A stretch of 35,783 bases of DNA from an uncultured Thiohalocapsa sp. (GTDB lineage Bacteria > Pseudomonadota > Gammaproteobacteria > Chromatiales > Chromatiaceae): NCBI RefSeq assembly GCF_913063425.1, contig NZ_CAJXYK010000054.1:1-35783 (forward strand), in the 5' to 3' direction. Positions 9,296-17,126 of this stretch are shown here, one piece after another (the first letter of the stretch is position 1; each line of letters begins with the position of its first letter). The translations under genes and the position numbers were made by a program. The notes below the pieces were generated by a model. It did not search any database. It had not been told where the DNA came from and saw only the letters and a list, made by a program, of their open reading frames with translations.

Positions 9296-9424
9296 GCGGC
9301 GGGGGCATCGCATCCGGCGCAGGCCAGGCCAGCGCCGCGCCGCTTGCCGGCACAGCCGGCCCGCGCAGGCGACAGACGCCGACGCACCCACGACCGGGCA
9401 GGCCGCCGCGCCAGCCGAAGCTTT

Positions 9425-9457
9425 CCAGAAGCACCCCAGAAGCACCCCAGAAGCACC
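9425..9457 (+). repeat. Three tandem 11-bp repeats in front of pucC-like gene
   Basis: Three perfect copies of CCAGAAGCACC lie side by side, ending 15 bp before the ATG at 9473. They occupy the 5' leader just upstream of the ribosome-binding region, so copy-number change could alter translation. Confidence 0.75.
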
Positions 9458-9472
9458 AAAGAGAGCCCCGAC

Positions 9473-10891
9473 ATGAAGAGCGTGATGAACTGGATCGTCC
9501 GCCTGCCCTTCGCGGACGCCGGCACCGAGCAACTGCCGCTGCCGAAGCTGCTCCGGCTGTCGCTGTTCCAGGTCTCCGTGGGCATGGCCATGGTGCTGCT
9601 CTACGGCACCCTGAACCGCGTCATGGTGGTGGAGCTCGGTGTGTCCGCCTGGCTGGTGTCGCTGATGGTGGCGCTGCCGCTGGTGGCGGCGCCCTTCCGC
9701 GCGCTCATCGGTCACCGCTCGGACTATCACCACTCCGCCTTCGGCTGGCGGCGGGTGCCCTACATCGCGCTGGGCAGCATGCTCCAGTACGCGGGCTTCG
9801 CCATCATGCCCTACAGCATCCTGATCCTGTCCGACGACACCAACCAGCTCATCATCGTCGGCCAGTTCTTCGCCGCCCTGTCCTTCCTGCTGGTGGGGGC
9901 GGGCCTGCACACGGTGCAGACCGCGGGCCTGGCGCTGGCCACGGACCTGGCGCCGCAGGAGAAGCGCCCGCGTGTGGTGGCCCTGCTCTACGCCACACTG
10001 CTGCTGGGTATGGGCGCCAGCGCGCTGCTCTTCGGCCATCTGCTGGAGGACTTCTCGCACAAGCGCCTGGTGGAGGTGGTGCACGCGGCGGCGCTGGCGA
10101 CGCTGGTGCTGAATTTGATCGCCGCCTGGAAGCAGGAGTCCATCGATCTCAAGCGCGCGGTGGCCCAGATCCCGCGGCCGCCGTTCAAGGAGACCTGGCA
10201 GGCGTTCATGCGGGGCGGGCGCTCGGCGGGGCTGCTCATCGCCGTGGGCCTCGGCACCGCCGGCTTCAGCATGCAGGAGATCCTGCTGGAGCCCTATGGT
10301 GCCCAGGTGCTCGGCCTCACGGTGAGCCAGACCACGACGCTCACGGCCATCCTCGCCGGCGGCACCTTCCTCGCCTTCGTGCTGGCGGGCTTCGTGCTGA
10401 GCCGCGGCGGCGATGCCTACCGGCTCGCGGCCTTCGGCACCCTGGTGGGCATCGGCGGCTTCCTGCTGGTCATCGCCGCAGCCACGGTGGAGTCGCCGCT
10501 GGTGTTCCGCATCGGCACGGGCTTCATCGGCTTCGGCAACGGGCTGCTCGGCGTCGGCACCCTCACCGCCGCCATGGGGCTCGCCGAGCGCGGCCATGCG
10601 GGCCTTGCGCTCGGTGCCTGGGGTGCGGTGCAGGCCACCTCCCAGGGCGTGGCCATTGCGCTGGGCGGGGCGCTCAGGGACGTCACCACCGGGCTCGCCG
10701 TGGGCGGCTCGCTGGGGCCGAATCTGACGGAGATCTCCGTCGGCTACCGCTTCGTCTACATCATCGAGGTGGTGCTGCTGATGGCCGCCTTCGTGGTGCT
10801 GATCCCGCTGGTGCTGAAGGCCCGCCGGGAGCGCGACAGCAAGGCCGCGCAGCCGGCGGAGGCGCAGTTCGGGTTGGATCAGATGCCGTAG
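9473..10891 (+). CDS. PucC-family light-harvesting complex assembly protein (BCD-type MFS)
   Basis: This 472-residue membrane protein belongs to the bacteriochlorophyll-delivery branch of the major facilitator superfamily (PucC, LhaA, Orf428). These proteins are needed for assembly of LH1 or LH2 antenna complexes. Visible features are about 12 hydrophobic segments and the family-typical ATDLAPQEKRPRVVALLY and GFGNGLLGVGTLTAAM segments. There is also a cytoplasmic loop rich in charged residues after the sixth segment. The ATG at 9473 is chosen because the protein then starts with the usual amphipathic LPKLLRLSLFQ region; longer frames read through repeats. Its position after bchG-bchP and before pucBA supports an antenna role. 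Sequence alone does not tell which paralogue (PucC, LhaA or Orf428) it is. Confidence 0.9.
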   Translation: MKSVMNWIVRLPFADAGTEQLPLPKLLRLSLFQVSVGMAMVLLYGTLNRVMVVELGVSAWLVSLMVALPLVAAPFRALIGHRSDYHHSAFGWRRVPYIALGSMLQYAGFAIMPYSILILSDDTNQLIIVGQFFAALSFLLVGAGLHTVQTAGLALATDLAPQEKRPRVVALLYATLLLGMGASALLFGHLLEDFSHKRLVEVVHAAALATLVLNLIAAWKQESIDLKRAVAQIPRPPFKETWQAFMRGGRSAGLLIAVGLGTAGFSMQEILLEPYGAQVLGLTVSQTTTLTAILAGGTFLAFVLAGFVLSRGGDAYRLAAFGTLVGIGGFLLVIAAATVESPLVFRIGTGFIGFGNGLLGVGTLTAAMGLAERGHAGLALGAWGAVQATSQGVAIALGGALRDVTTGLAVGGSLGPNLTEISVGYRFVYIIEVVLLMAAFVVLIPLVLKARRERDSKAAQPAEAQFGLDQMP

Positions 10892-11625
10892 CCCGCACGG
10901 CGGCCCCCGTTCAACCCGGGCCGGGCACCGGCGCAGCCCGGGTCCCTGCCCGCCACCACCCACCCGCGGCGCCCGCAGGCGCCGCATGCCCCACCCGCAT
11001 CCGCCTGCGGTGCGGGAATGCGTTTCGGTCTCGGCAAGCACATCGGACCCCGATCAACGTCCCGGCCGGTCGCTGGCGCGCCTTGCGTACTCAGGGCTTC
11101 GAGCCCTGTTGTCGTCAGGCCGGGCGGGCCGGAGGGCACAGTCCGGCGGCCGGCGTGCCCGCAACCTTGATCAAAGCCGGACATCGGCGGCGCGGCCGCG
11201 CCCCGGACCGCGGTACCCGCAACAGTCGCCAAACGTCGCCTGGCGGGTGCTGCCAGCCCGGCTGGCGTCGGGCCGGGGGCCTGGACCGGCGGGCGCACAC
11301 CCATGCGCCCGGCAGCCTGCGCAACACCGGAAGGACGGTCGGGATCAGCGCCCCTGCCCAAACGGCTTTTTGCCTCGCTGGCCCGGATGCCGCACGCCGT
11401 GCAACGGCGGACGGTGGGAGTAACGGAGAGGTCTGCGAGTGCGCAAAGTATCGGCCCGGTGCCGACGCGAGCGCTGCTCCCGGTGATATTGGGAGCGGCG
11501 CCCGGTCGGCACCGGGCCGTTGTGCGGCGCATCGGCTGTGATGCGCCGCCGGCGGCCTGGGGCTCAGGTCCGAAGGACCGCCCGCGGGCCGCGGCGGGGT
11601 CGGCTGGGGTCAGCCGTCGGCTGCC
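10892..11625. other. Intergenic region between pucC-like gene and pucA copy 1
   Basis: I see no convincing gene in this 730-bp stretch. Open frames exist on both strands but have no recognisable domains, and they look like by-products of high GC content. The only clear structure is the long inverted repeat at 11452-11519. The flanking genes are convergent. Confidence 0.6.
11452..11519. terminator. Long extended hairpin between convergent pucC-like and pucBA copy 1
   Basis: Perfect 15-bp arms (CGGCCCGGTGCCGAC at 11452-11466 and its complement at 11505-11519) enclose a second near-perfect stem (GCTGCTCCC / GGGAGCGGC) with a 9-nt loop GGTGATATT. It lies between two convergent transcription units, so it may serve as a bidirectional terminator. 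A REP-derived origin is also possible. Confidence 0.6.
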
Positions 11626-11871
11626 TTACTCGGCCGGGGCCGGCGCCGGAGCGGCGACTGCGGGCGGAGCCGCAACCTGCACGCTGTCCTTGAAGCCGTA
11701 GCCCGGCAGGGCCAGCGCATAGGTATGGATCATCCACATCTGGATGAAGAGGATGAAGAAGAAGGGGACCATCCAGGTCGCCGGGTTGATCACGGTCCAG
11801 ATCTTCCAGTCTTCTTCCGGATGATCAGGTTCGGCGATCTTGGGGTCGGCCATCAGATACGGGACTTTCAT
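11626..11871 (-). CDS. pucA: LH2 antenna alpha subunit, copy 1 (Phe at His+11)
   Basis: This 81-residue light-harvesting alpha polypeptide has a single membrane helix. It resembles the Phaeospirillum molischianum type of LH2 alpha chain. In that protein an Asp just before the Y-K-I-W segment ligates B800, and the His plus a Trp 11 residues later serve the B850 pigment. Here the equivalent Asp is residue 21 (EEDWKIWTVINP) and the bacteriochlorophyll-binding His is residue 49. Position His+11 (residue 60) is Phe (PGYGF), not Trp, so the hydrogen bond to the B850 acetyl group should be missing. The N-terminal extension of about 15 residues and the Ala/Pro-rich C-terminal tail are unusual. It lies 73 bp downstream of pucB copy 1 in the same transcript. 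Confidence 0.92.
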   Translation of the reverse strand: MKVPYLMADPKIAEPDHPEEDWKIWTVINPATWMVPFFFILFIQMWMIHTYALALPGYGFKDSVQVAAPPAVAAPAPAPAE

Positions 11872-11944
11872 CGAGAATCTCCTCGTTGCGAAACCTTAAG
11901 CGCTCAAGAGCGTTGAGCAAAGCCTGTTACAGGGACAGGTCGGC

Positions 11945-12088
11945 TCAGAACCAGGGCTGATAGACCCAGGTGACCACGTGGACGACGGTCGCGATCATGA
12001 CCCAGCTCCACACGCCATGCTTCCAGTGCTCATGGAATTCCTTCGCTTGCTCGTCGGTAAGGCCCGACAGATTCTTGGATTCGGCCAT
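11945..12088 (-). CDS. pucB: LH2 antenna beta subunit, copy 1
   Basis: This 47-residue beta polypeptide has the conserved LSGLTDEQAKEFHEHW N-terminus and a membrane helix with the bacteriochlorophyll-binding His37. It ends in WVYQPWF, with Trp46 at His+9 as in other beta chains. The ATG at 12088 is preceded by GGAGG 8 nt upstream. It is first in a two-gene operon with pucA copy 1. The predicted protein is identical to that of the second pucB at 17127-17270, although the two genes differ at several synonymous sites. Confidence 0.95.
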   Translation of the reverse strand: MAESKNLSGLTDEQAKEFHEHWKHGVWSWVMIATVVHVVTWVYQPWF

Positions 12089-12220
12089 CGAAATAACCTC
12101 CGGATGAGGGATTGGCTCAAGTGCCGCCCGGCGGTTCCGAACGGGACACTCCGATGTGTGGCTCGCGTCTGCACTCACTGAGGATGCCGGGCATCCCGGG
12201 TGCTGTCCGCGACCCACGAG

Positions 12221-12264
12221 TGTTAGTGTAACCTGACAGTTTTATGTGTCAAGGTCGATTTACA
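12221..12264 (-). promoter_or_regulatory. pucBA copy 1 promoter with tandem PpsR/CrtJ-type sites
   Basis: Two palindromes of the form TGT-N12-ACA occupy 12247-12264 (TGTCAAGGTCGATTTACA, plus strand) and 12221-12238 (TGTTAGTGTAACCTGACA), separated by exactly 8 bp. On the minus strand a sigma-70 promoter is embedded in them: TTGACA (complement of 12247-12252), 16-bp spacer, TACACT (complement of 12225-12230). One palindrome covers each element. This fits repression by PpsR/CrtJ in air. Confidence 0.82.
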
Positions 12265-12385
12265 GATTTTTTTCGCGGTTGGCGCCCGGTGCGCAGGAGG
12301 AGCTGAAGTCGGTGGGTGCCACGCGGGTGTCCGGCAGCGGCATTCCGGTGCCGACGACGACGCGCGAGCGCTGCGTCGCGGCCCG

Positions 12386-12424
12386 AGGCCGCTCCCACCG
12401 GGGCAGGCGATCAGCGTGGGAGCG
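12386..12424. repeat. Second REP-type inverted pair, GTGGGAGCGGC family
   Basis: GCCGCTCCCAC (12386-12396) and GTGGGAGCGGC (12414-12424) form perfect 11-bp arms. They are in outward orientation compared with the pair at 9156-9226. I see no gene between about 12265 and 12598. Confidence 0.65.
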
Positions 12425-12598
12425 GCATCCCTGCCGCGATGCCTCGGCGCATGCGGCCTGGTCGCGGCGTTGCCGGGTGCGCGCCTGTGGGTAGACCGGG
12501 AGCGATGACGGCATCGCTGGCTGCGGGTCCGGGTCGCGTGAGCGGGGTCGGCGCTGGCGGGCGGCCGCCGCGGGCATCGAGCCCGCGACGGGTGTGCG

Positions 12599-12818
12599 GC
12601 CGGCTGGAAGCCGGCGCCCCCAGGTGACTGGCGGCCGGTTGGAAGGTGGTGCCCCCAGGCAGCGGGGGGCCGGCTGGAAGGTGGCGCCCCCAGGCAGACG
12701 GCGGCCGGCTGGAAGGTGGCGCCCCCAGGCGGCCGGCGGCCGGCTGGAAGGTGGCGCCCTCAGGCAGGGGGCGGCCGGCTGGAGGCCGGCGCCCCCAGGC
12801 GGCCGGCTGGAAGCCGGC
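12599..12818 (+). repeat. Hairpin repeat array E (7 units, GCCGGC stem family)
   Basis: Seven units of GCCGGCT-GGA-AGCCGGC followed by GCCCCCAGG repeat about every 30-37 bp. Units 2 to 5 carry stem changes on the right arm (AGGTGGC), which leave one mismatch and a wobble. The tail is the same as in arrays A-D but the stem sequence differs. The array lies 28 bp beyond the stop codon of the crtU-like gene. Confidence 0.85.
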
Positions 12819-12846
12819 CACCACGGGGATGGGCGCAGGCAGGCGG

Positions 12847-14763
12847 TCAGAGGACCAGGGGGCCCTTGAGGTCAACGGCGGGGATGGGGTTCTCGCGCAG
12901 GCCCTCGGCGGCGAGGATGCGGTTGGCGGCGATGCGCCCGGTCATGGTGGCGGCCTCCATGAGGTTGGCCGGCACCTCCAGGCGCACGAAGTCGCCGGCG
13001 AGGAAGAGGTTGCTCACCGGGGTGTCGATGCCGGGGCGGCCCTGGTAGTCGCCCGGCGCCCAGCGCGGGAAGTTCTGCTGCATGGCGTAGACGTCGTAGA
13101 GCACCTTGGCGCCCTTGAGCTGCGGGATCAGCTCGTCCAGCTCCGCGCGCATGATGCGCTTGATCTCGGCCTCGTCGATGACGTTGTCGGGCTCCACGGC
13201 ATAGGCGTGCAGCTCCAGCACCGAGCCGCCGTGGCGCCGCGCCCAGTCCTCGTACTCCGGCTGCATCTGCGAGTAGATGGCGATGCTGTCGGTGTAGCGC
13301 CAGCCGCTTACGGTGTAGAAGGGCACGGCCATGGGCGGGCATTCGCGGTCCAGCCACAGGCGCCAGACGATGTAGGGGTCGGCGACGCCAAGGTCCGCAA
13401 CGCTCTGCACGAAGCCCTGTTCGGCGTCGTTCCGGGGCAGCTCGGAGCGGGCGACGATGCCCTTGAGCCCCGGCACGTCGCAGGCCAGCACGAAATAGTC
13501 CGCCGCAAGCTCCGGTGTCTGCTGCTCCGCCCGCGGCTGGAAGGTCACCTGATCGCTCGCGTCCGCCACGGCGTCCAGGGCCACCAGGGGCACCACGGTG
13601 GGGCCTTCGGTGGGACGGCCCTCGGCATCGTACTTGGCGCCGTGGCAGGGGCAGGCGAAGCCGCCGGTGGCCGCATCCAGCCCCACCGGGCAGCCCATGT
13701 GGGTGCAGCGCCCGGAGAGTGCCCGATAGCCGCCGTCGGCCTCGCGGCGGGCATAGTAGAGATTGGCGCCCTGCCGGAAGGGGGTCCAGTCCGTGCCGAT
13801 GTCCGCCGCGGGCACGCTGTGGGGGCCGTCCAGGATGTCCCCCGGGCGCTTCATGACGAGCTTCTGCACGCCGCCCGCGCCCGCCACCAGCCGGTCCGCC
13901 TCCACGCCGGTGATGACGCGCCCGCCAAGCTCGCTCAGCTGCTGGGTCATGGGCGTGACCACTGAGGTCATGGCATCGTCGATGGTCTGGTCGTAGCCCA
14001 TGCCGTCCGGGTTGCCGAGGAAGAAGAAGTGGAAGAACTTCATGCCCTCGGCGGCGGAGTATTGATCGAACTGGTTGAAGGAGGTATGCGCGAAGGGCTC
14101 GATGATGGTGTCCACCATGGGCTGGTTGACGCGCTGGCAGAAGGTCTTGAAGTCGATGTCGTCGAACTTCGCGAAGGTGCGCTCGGGGTCATAGCGCATC
14201 AGCTCGTAGAGCTTCCCGAAGGGGTTGTTGAAGTCCAGGATCGACACCGACTTGGCCTGATTCACCACCGCAAACAGGTTGAACGGAAACAGCGTGGTGG
14301 TGTTGGTGAAGCTCTCGGTGCCCTTGGCCGGGTCCTTGAAGATGACGGGGTAGTCCAGCACCGGCTTGAAGTTGCCGCGCAGGCCCATCTCGTCCAACAG
14401 GCCGTTCAGGTTGTAGTACTGGTTGAAGAAGCCGTGAAAGCCGTGCTCCATGGCCATGGTCTCGCCGTTGACATCGACGTTCCAGCCGGTGAGCCGCCCA
14501 CCCAGGTTGTCCGCGCGCTCCACCAGGGTGACCTCGAAGCCGCGCTTCAGCAGCTCATAGGCGGCGGCCATACCGGCGAGCCCGCCGCCCACCACCACCA
14601 CGCGCTTTTTCTCCGCCGGCGCCATGGGCAGGTCCGCGTTGTTCGCGGCGGCATAGGGCAGGACGGTGCGGCGGGGCTGGATGGCATAGAGGCCGGCGGC
14701 GCCGAAGGCGGTACCGGCCGCGGCGGCGAGGCCGACATTGCGGATGAAGCGACGACGTTGCAT
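12847..14763 (-). CDS. crtU: FAD/Rieske carotenoid oxidoreductase, probable ring desaturase/methyltransferase (CrtU/CruE type)
   Basis: This 638-residue protein has an amine-oxidase/phytoene-desaturase FAD fold (VVVVGGGLAGMAAAYEL at 55-71) with an inserted Rieske [2Fe-2S] domain. The cluster ligands are visible as C353-T-H355 and C371-P-C-H374, with an extra Cys358. CrtU/CruE enzymes convert a beta-ionone ring to an aromatic ring by desaturation with a methyl shift. I propose that role here because crtY is divergently transcribed 375 bp away. The N-terminus MQRRRFIRNVGLAAAAGTAFGAA... looks like a twin-arginine export signal (residues 1-27), which is unexpected. The ATG at 14763 has AGGAAG about 9 nt upstream. 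The family assignment rests on architecture and context. Another carotenoid or quinone oxidoreductase cannot be excluded. Confidence 0.68.
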   Translation of the reverse strand: MQRRRFIRNVGLAAAAGTAFGAAGLYAIQPRRTVLPYAAANNADLPMAPAEKKRVVVVGGGLAGMAAAYELLKRGFEVTLVERADNLGGRLTGWNVDVNGETMAMEHGFHGFFNQYYNLNGLLDEMGLRGNFKPVLDYPVIFKDPAKGTESFTNTTTLFPFNLFAVVNQAKSVSILDFNNPFGKLYELMRYDPERTFAKFDDIDFKTFCQRVNQPMVDTIIEPFAHTSFNQFDQYSAAEGMKFFHFFFLGNPDGMGYDQTIDDAMTSVVTPMTQQLSELGGRVITGVEADRLVAGAGGVQKLVMKRPGDILDGPHSVPAADIGTDWTPFRQGANLYYARREADGGYRALSGRCTHMGCPVGLDAATGGFACPCHGAKYDAEGRPTEGPTVVPLVALDAVADASDQVTFQPRAEQQTPELAADYFVLACDVPGLKGIVARSELPRNDAEQGFVQSVADLGVADPYIVWRLWLDRECPPMAVPFYTVSGWRYTDSIAIYSQMQPEYEDWARRHGGSVLELHAYAVEPDNVIDEAEIKRIMRAELDELIPQLKGAKVLYDVYAMQQNFPRWAPGDYQGRPGIDTPVSNLFLAGDFVRLEVPANLMEAATMTGRIAANRILAAEGLRENPIPAVDLKGPLVL

Positions 14764-15138
14764 GGGCTTGGACTTCCTGACGACGACGGACGGCGCTGAC
14801 GGGCAGCGCGCGGGGGACGGGAACCGGGCGATGCCGCCGGCATGCAGCGACGGCGCCCGCTGAACAGCCGGGAGTCTAGTGCGCGGCGCACGTCCCCCGC
14901 GCTGACCACCATCAACCTCCCCGGCCCGGTGCGGACGCGGCGCGACCGCCACGGCGCAGCCCTTGACCCGCCGCAAGCAACCGCATTGAAGGCGGCACCA
15001 GGGTCCCCGGGCCGACGCGGGTCCAGGCCATGTCCATGCTAGGCTTGCGGGGATCGACCGGTTGGTGTGCGCCCTGCTCCGCCGCCGGCGAGCCGGCCGA
15101 CCATCCCGCCCCCCGCAACCAGACAACGGAGCCTCAGC

Positions 15139-16347
15139 ATGGCCGATGCAACGCCCGACGCCTTCGACGCGGACTATCTGCTGGTGGGGGGCGGCCTGCA
15201 GAACGGGCTGATCCTGCTGGCACTGGCCGCGCGTAAGCCACAGGCCCGGGTGCTGCTGCTGGAGCAGGGGGAGGTCATCGGCGGCAACCACATCTGGTCC
15301 TTCCAGGCGCTGGACCTGCCGGACACCGCGCTGGACTGGGCGCGGCCCATCATCGAGTACGAGTGGCCGGGCTATCAGCTCTACTTCGACGACTCGGCGC
15401 GCTGGGTGCAGGGGGTCTATCGATCTCTGAGCTCCGAGCATCTGCACCGGCTGGTGCTGGACGCCGCCGCCGGCTCCGAGGGCATCGAGGTCCGGCTCGG
15501 CGCCGCGGTGGCCGATGTGGACGGCCACAGTGTGCAGCTCGCCGACGGAACACGGCTGCATGGCCGGGTGGTGGTGGACGCCCGCGGGCCGGAGGCGGCC
15601 CACCCCATGGGCCGCGGGCGCTTCAGCGGCGGCTATCAGAAGTTCGTCGGCCTGGAGTGCCGGCTCGCGGCGCTGACGGACCTCGCCGCGCCGATTCTGA
15701 TGGACAGCCGCTGTGCCCAGCGCGACGGCTTTCGGTTCCACTACGTCCTGCCCTTCGCGCCGGACCGGGTGCTCATCGAAGACACCTACTTCTCCAACAC
15801 CCCGGACTTGGACGTGGACGCCCTGAGCCGGGAGATTGTCGCCGAGGCGCCGCGGCTGGGGCTTCAGGTCGCCGAGGTGCTGCGCACCGAAGTCGGCGTG
15901 CTGCCCATGCCCGCATGGAGCCATTTCCGCGCAGCGGACGCGAGCCCCATCACCGGCGGCTATGCGGGGGGCTGGTTCAACCCCGGCACCGGCTATTCGC
16001 TCGCCGCGGCGGCACGGCTCGCGGAGCATCTGTCGGCGGTGCCCGTGGCGGACACCTTCGGCCACGAATGGCAGCGGCTCACCCGGCGCATGCGTATCCA
16101 GGCGCACTTCCTGGCCTTCCTGAACCTGCTGATGTTCGGCTTCTTCCATGGCGCCAAGCGCCGGCGGCTCATGGAGCGCTTCTACATGGTCTCGGACGCG
16201 GTGATCCACCGCTTCTTTGCCATGCGCAACAACCCCATCGACATGTGGCGGATCATGTACGTCGGCGCCCCCTGGACGCCCAAGGGCTGGGCGAAGCGGC
16301 CGGAGCAGCCGGCGGCGGCGCAGGTGGCCGCGTCATCGGCGGAGTGA
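15139..16347 (+). CDS. crtY: Lycopene beta-cyclase CrtY
   Basis: CrtY is a flavin-dependent, non-redox lycopene cyclase of the proteobacterial family that forms beta-ionone rings. The 402-residue protein begins with the dinucleotide-binding motif DYLLVGGGLQNGLI, followed by the family motif GGNHIWSFQALDLP. The conserved GVLPMPAW segment lies in the C-terminal half. The ATG at 15139 is supported by ACGGAG 7-8 nt upstream. It is divergent from the crtU-like gene, with 375 bp between starts. No TGT-N12-ACA site was found there, so these two genes may be regulated differently from the puc and crtD units. Most purple bacteria make only acyclic carotenoids, so crtY is diagnostic of ring-containing carotenoids such as okenone. 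Confidence 0.92.
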   Translation: MADATPDAFDADYLLVGGGLQNGLILLALAARKPQARVLLLEQGEVIGGNHIWSFQALDLPDTALDWARPIIEYEWPGYQLYFDDSARWVQGVYRSLSSEHLHRLVLDAAAGSEGIEVRLGAAVADVDGHSVQLADGTRLHGRVVVDARGPEAAHPMGRGRFSGGYQKFVGLECRLAALTDLAAPILMDSRCAQRDGFRFHYVLPFAPDRVLIEDTYFSNTPDLDVDALSREIVAEAPRLGLQVAEVLRTEVGVLPMPAWSHFRAADASPITGGYAGGWFNPGTGYSLAAAARLAEHLSAVPVADTFGHEWQRLTRRMRIQAHFLAFLNLLMFGFFHGAKRRRLMERFYMVSDAVIHRFFAMRNNPIDMWRIMYVGAPWTPKGWAKRPEQPAAAQVAASSAE

Positions 16348-16363
16348 CGGGCGCGCTTCGGGA

Positions 16364-16583
16364 GAAGAACCTCGGGCAAAGACGCCTGGGCGCAAAGACG
16401 CCGAGGCGCAAAGGGCGTCAAGCGGCTCAGTTGATCCAGGCAGCGCAACACCATCGCGCAACGCCTTCACCACGTGTGCGCGGATGCTGTTCCGTTCGCA
16501 TGCTTGTTCTCTTGATCTCTGCGCCTTTGCGTCTCTGCGCCTTTGCGTCTCTGCGCCTTTGCGTCTCTGCGCGAGGTCTCTTC
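16364..16583. mobile_element. MITE-like element with terminal inverted repeats
   Basis: The left end (16364-16417) carries repeated GGGCAAAGACGC and GCGCAAAGACGCC motifs. The right end (16516-16583) carries about three and a half copies of the 16-mer TCTCTGCGCCTTTGCG and then GCGCGAGGTCTCTTC. The extreme ends GAAGAACCTCG and CGAGGTCTCTTC are inverted relatives. There is no open frame inside. Related CTTTGCGTCTCTGCG motifs are dispersed in many bacterial genomes. Confidence 0.6.
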
Positions 16584-16672
16584 TGCCGCAGCTGCGACAG
16601 CCGCAGAACACAACCAGCCGCAGCCGTCACGATCAGCGCGGGTGATTGAATGCGCGGGTGGGGAATAGAGAC

Positions 16673-16692
16673 GCGGTGACGACCGTCACCGC
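16673..16692. terminator. Hairpin between convergent crtY and pucBA copy 2
   Basis: A perfect 8-bp stem (GCGGTGAC, loop GACC, GTCACCGC) lies between the two convergent units. The rest of 16584-16837 shows no gene. Confidence 0.45.
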
Positions 16693-16837
16693 AACATCCC
16701 TGTCGCCTGGCTCCTTGCGGCCTGCGGCGCGGCGCTGAGGCGCTCCAGCTGCCGCAGGCCCTGCCGGTCGCGTCGCTCTGGTGCCTGTCCGCGTTGCGCG
16801 GACGGGCCGAACGCGGCCGGTAGACGGCTCGGGGTCC

Positions 16838-17101
16838 TTACTGAACCTGAACCTGCGCGACCTTCTGCTCCGGCGCCGGCTGCACGACCGCGACGGGCTC
16901 TTTCACGCGCACGCTGTCCTTCCAGCCGTAGCCCGGCAGGGCCAGCGCGTACCAGTGGATGATCCACATCTGGATGAACAGGATACCGAAGAACGGCACC
17001 ATCCAGGTGGCGGGGTTGATCACGGTCCAGATCTTCCAGTCTTCTTCCGGATGATCGGGCTCGGCGACGGAGGGGTCAGCCATCAAATAGGGAACTTTCA
17101 T
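16838..17101 (-). CDS. pucA: LH2 antenna alpha subunit, copy 2 (Trp at His+11)
   Basis: This 87-residue paralogue of the alpha chain at 11626-11871 is nearly identical through residue 38. It has the same candidate B800 ligand Asp21 and B850 ligand His49. The segment after His49 differs: HWYALALPGYGW replaces HTYALALPGYGF, so position His+11 is Trp60, the residue that hydrogen-bonds the B850 acetyl group in the molischianum structure. Residue 39 is Gly instead of Phe. The C-terminal tail diverges and is rich in Val, Glu and Gln. The gene lies 25 bp downstream of pucB copy 2, closer than in copy 1. Confidence 0.93.
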   Translation of the reverse strand: MKVPYLMADPSVAEPDHPEEDWKIWTVINPATWMVPFFGILFIQMWIIHWYALALPGYGWKDSVRVKEPVAVVQPAPEQKVAQVQVQ

Positions 17102-17126
17102 CGAGTTTCTCCTCGTCGTTCAGAAA

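Noticed and set aside
10879-11532. 217-residue minus-strand open frame between the pucC-like gene and pucA
   Set aside because: It is of low complexity, lacks any recognisable motif, overlaps the long hairpin and the 3' end of the pucC-like gene, and competes with equally long frames on the other strand.
14764-15138. PpsR/CrtJ site in the crtU-crtY divergent promoter region
   Set aside because: I looked for TGT-N12-ACA on both strands and found no match in this interval.
12847-16209. A 1120-residue version of the crtU-like protein starting inside crtY
   Set aside because: The extra N-terminal part is antisense to crtY. The ATG at 14763 has a ribosome-binding site and begins a plausible export signal followed by the FAD motif.
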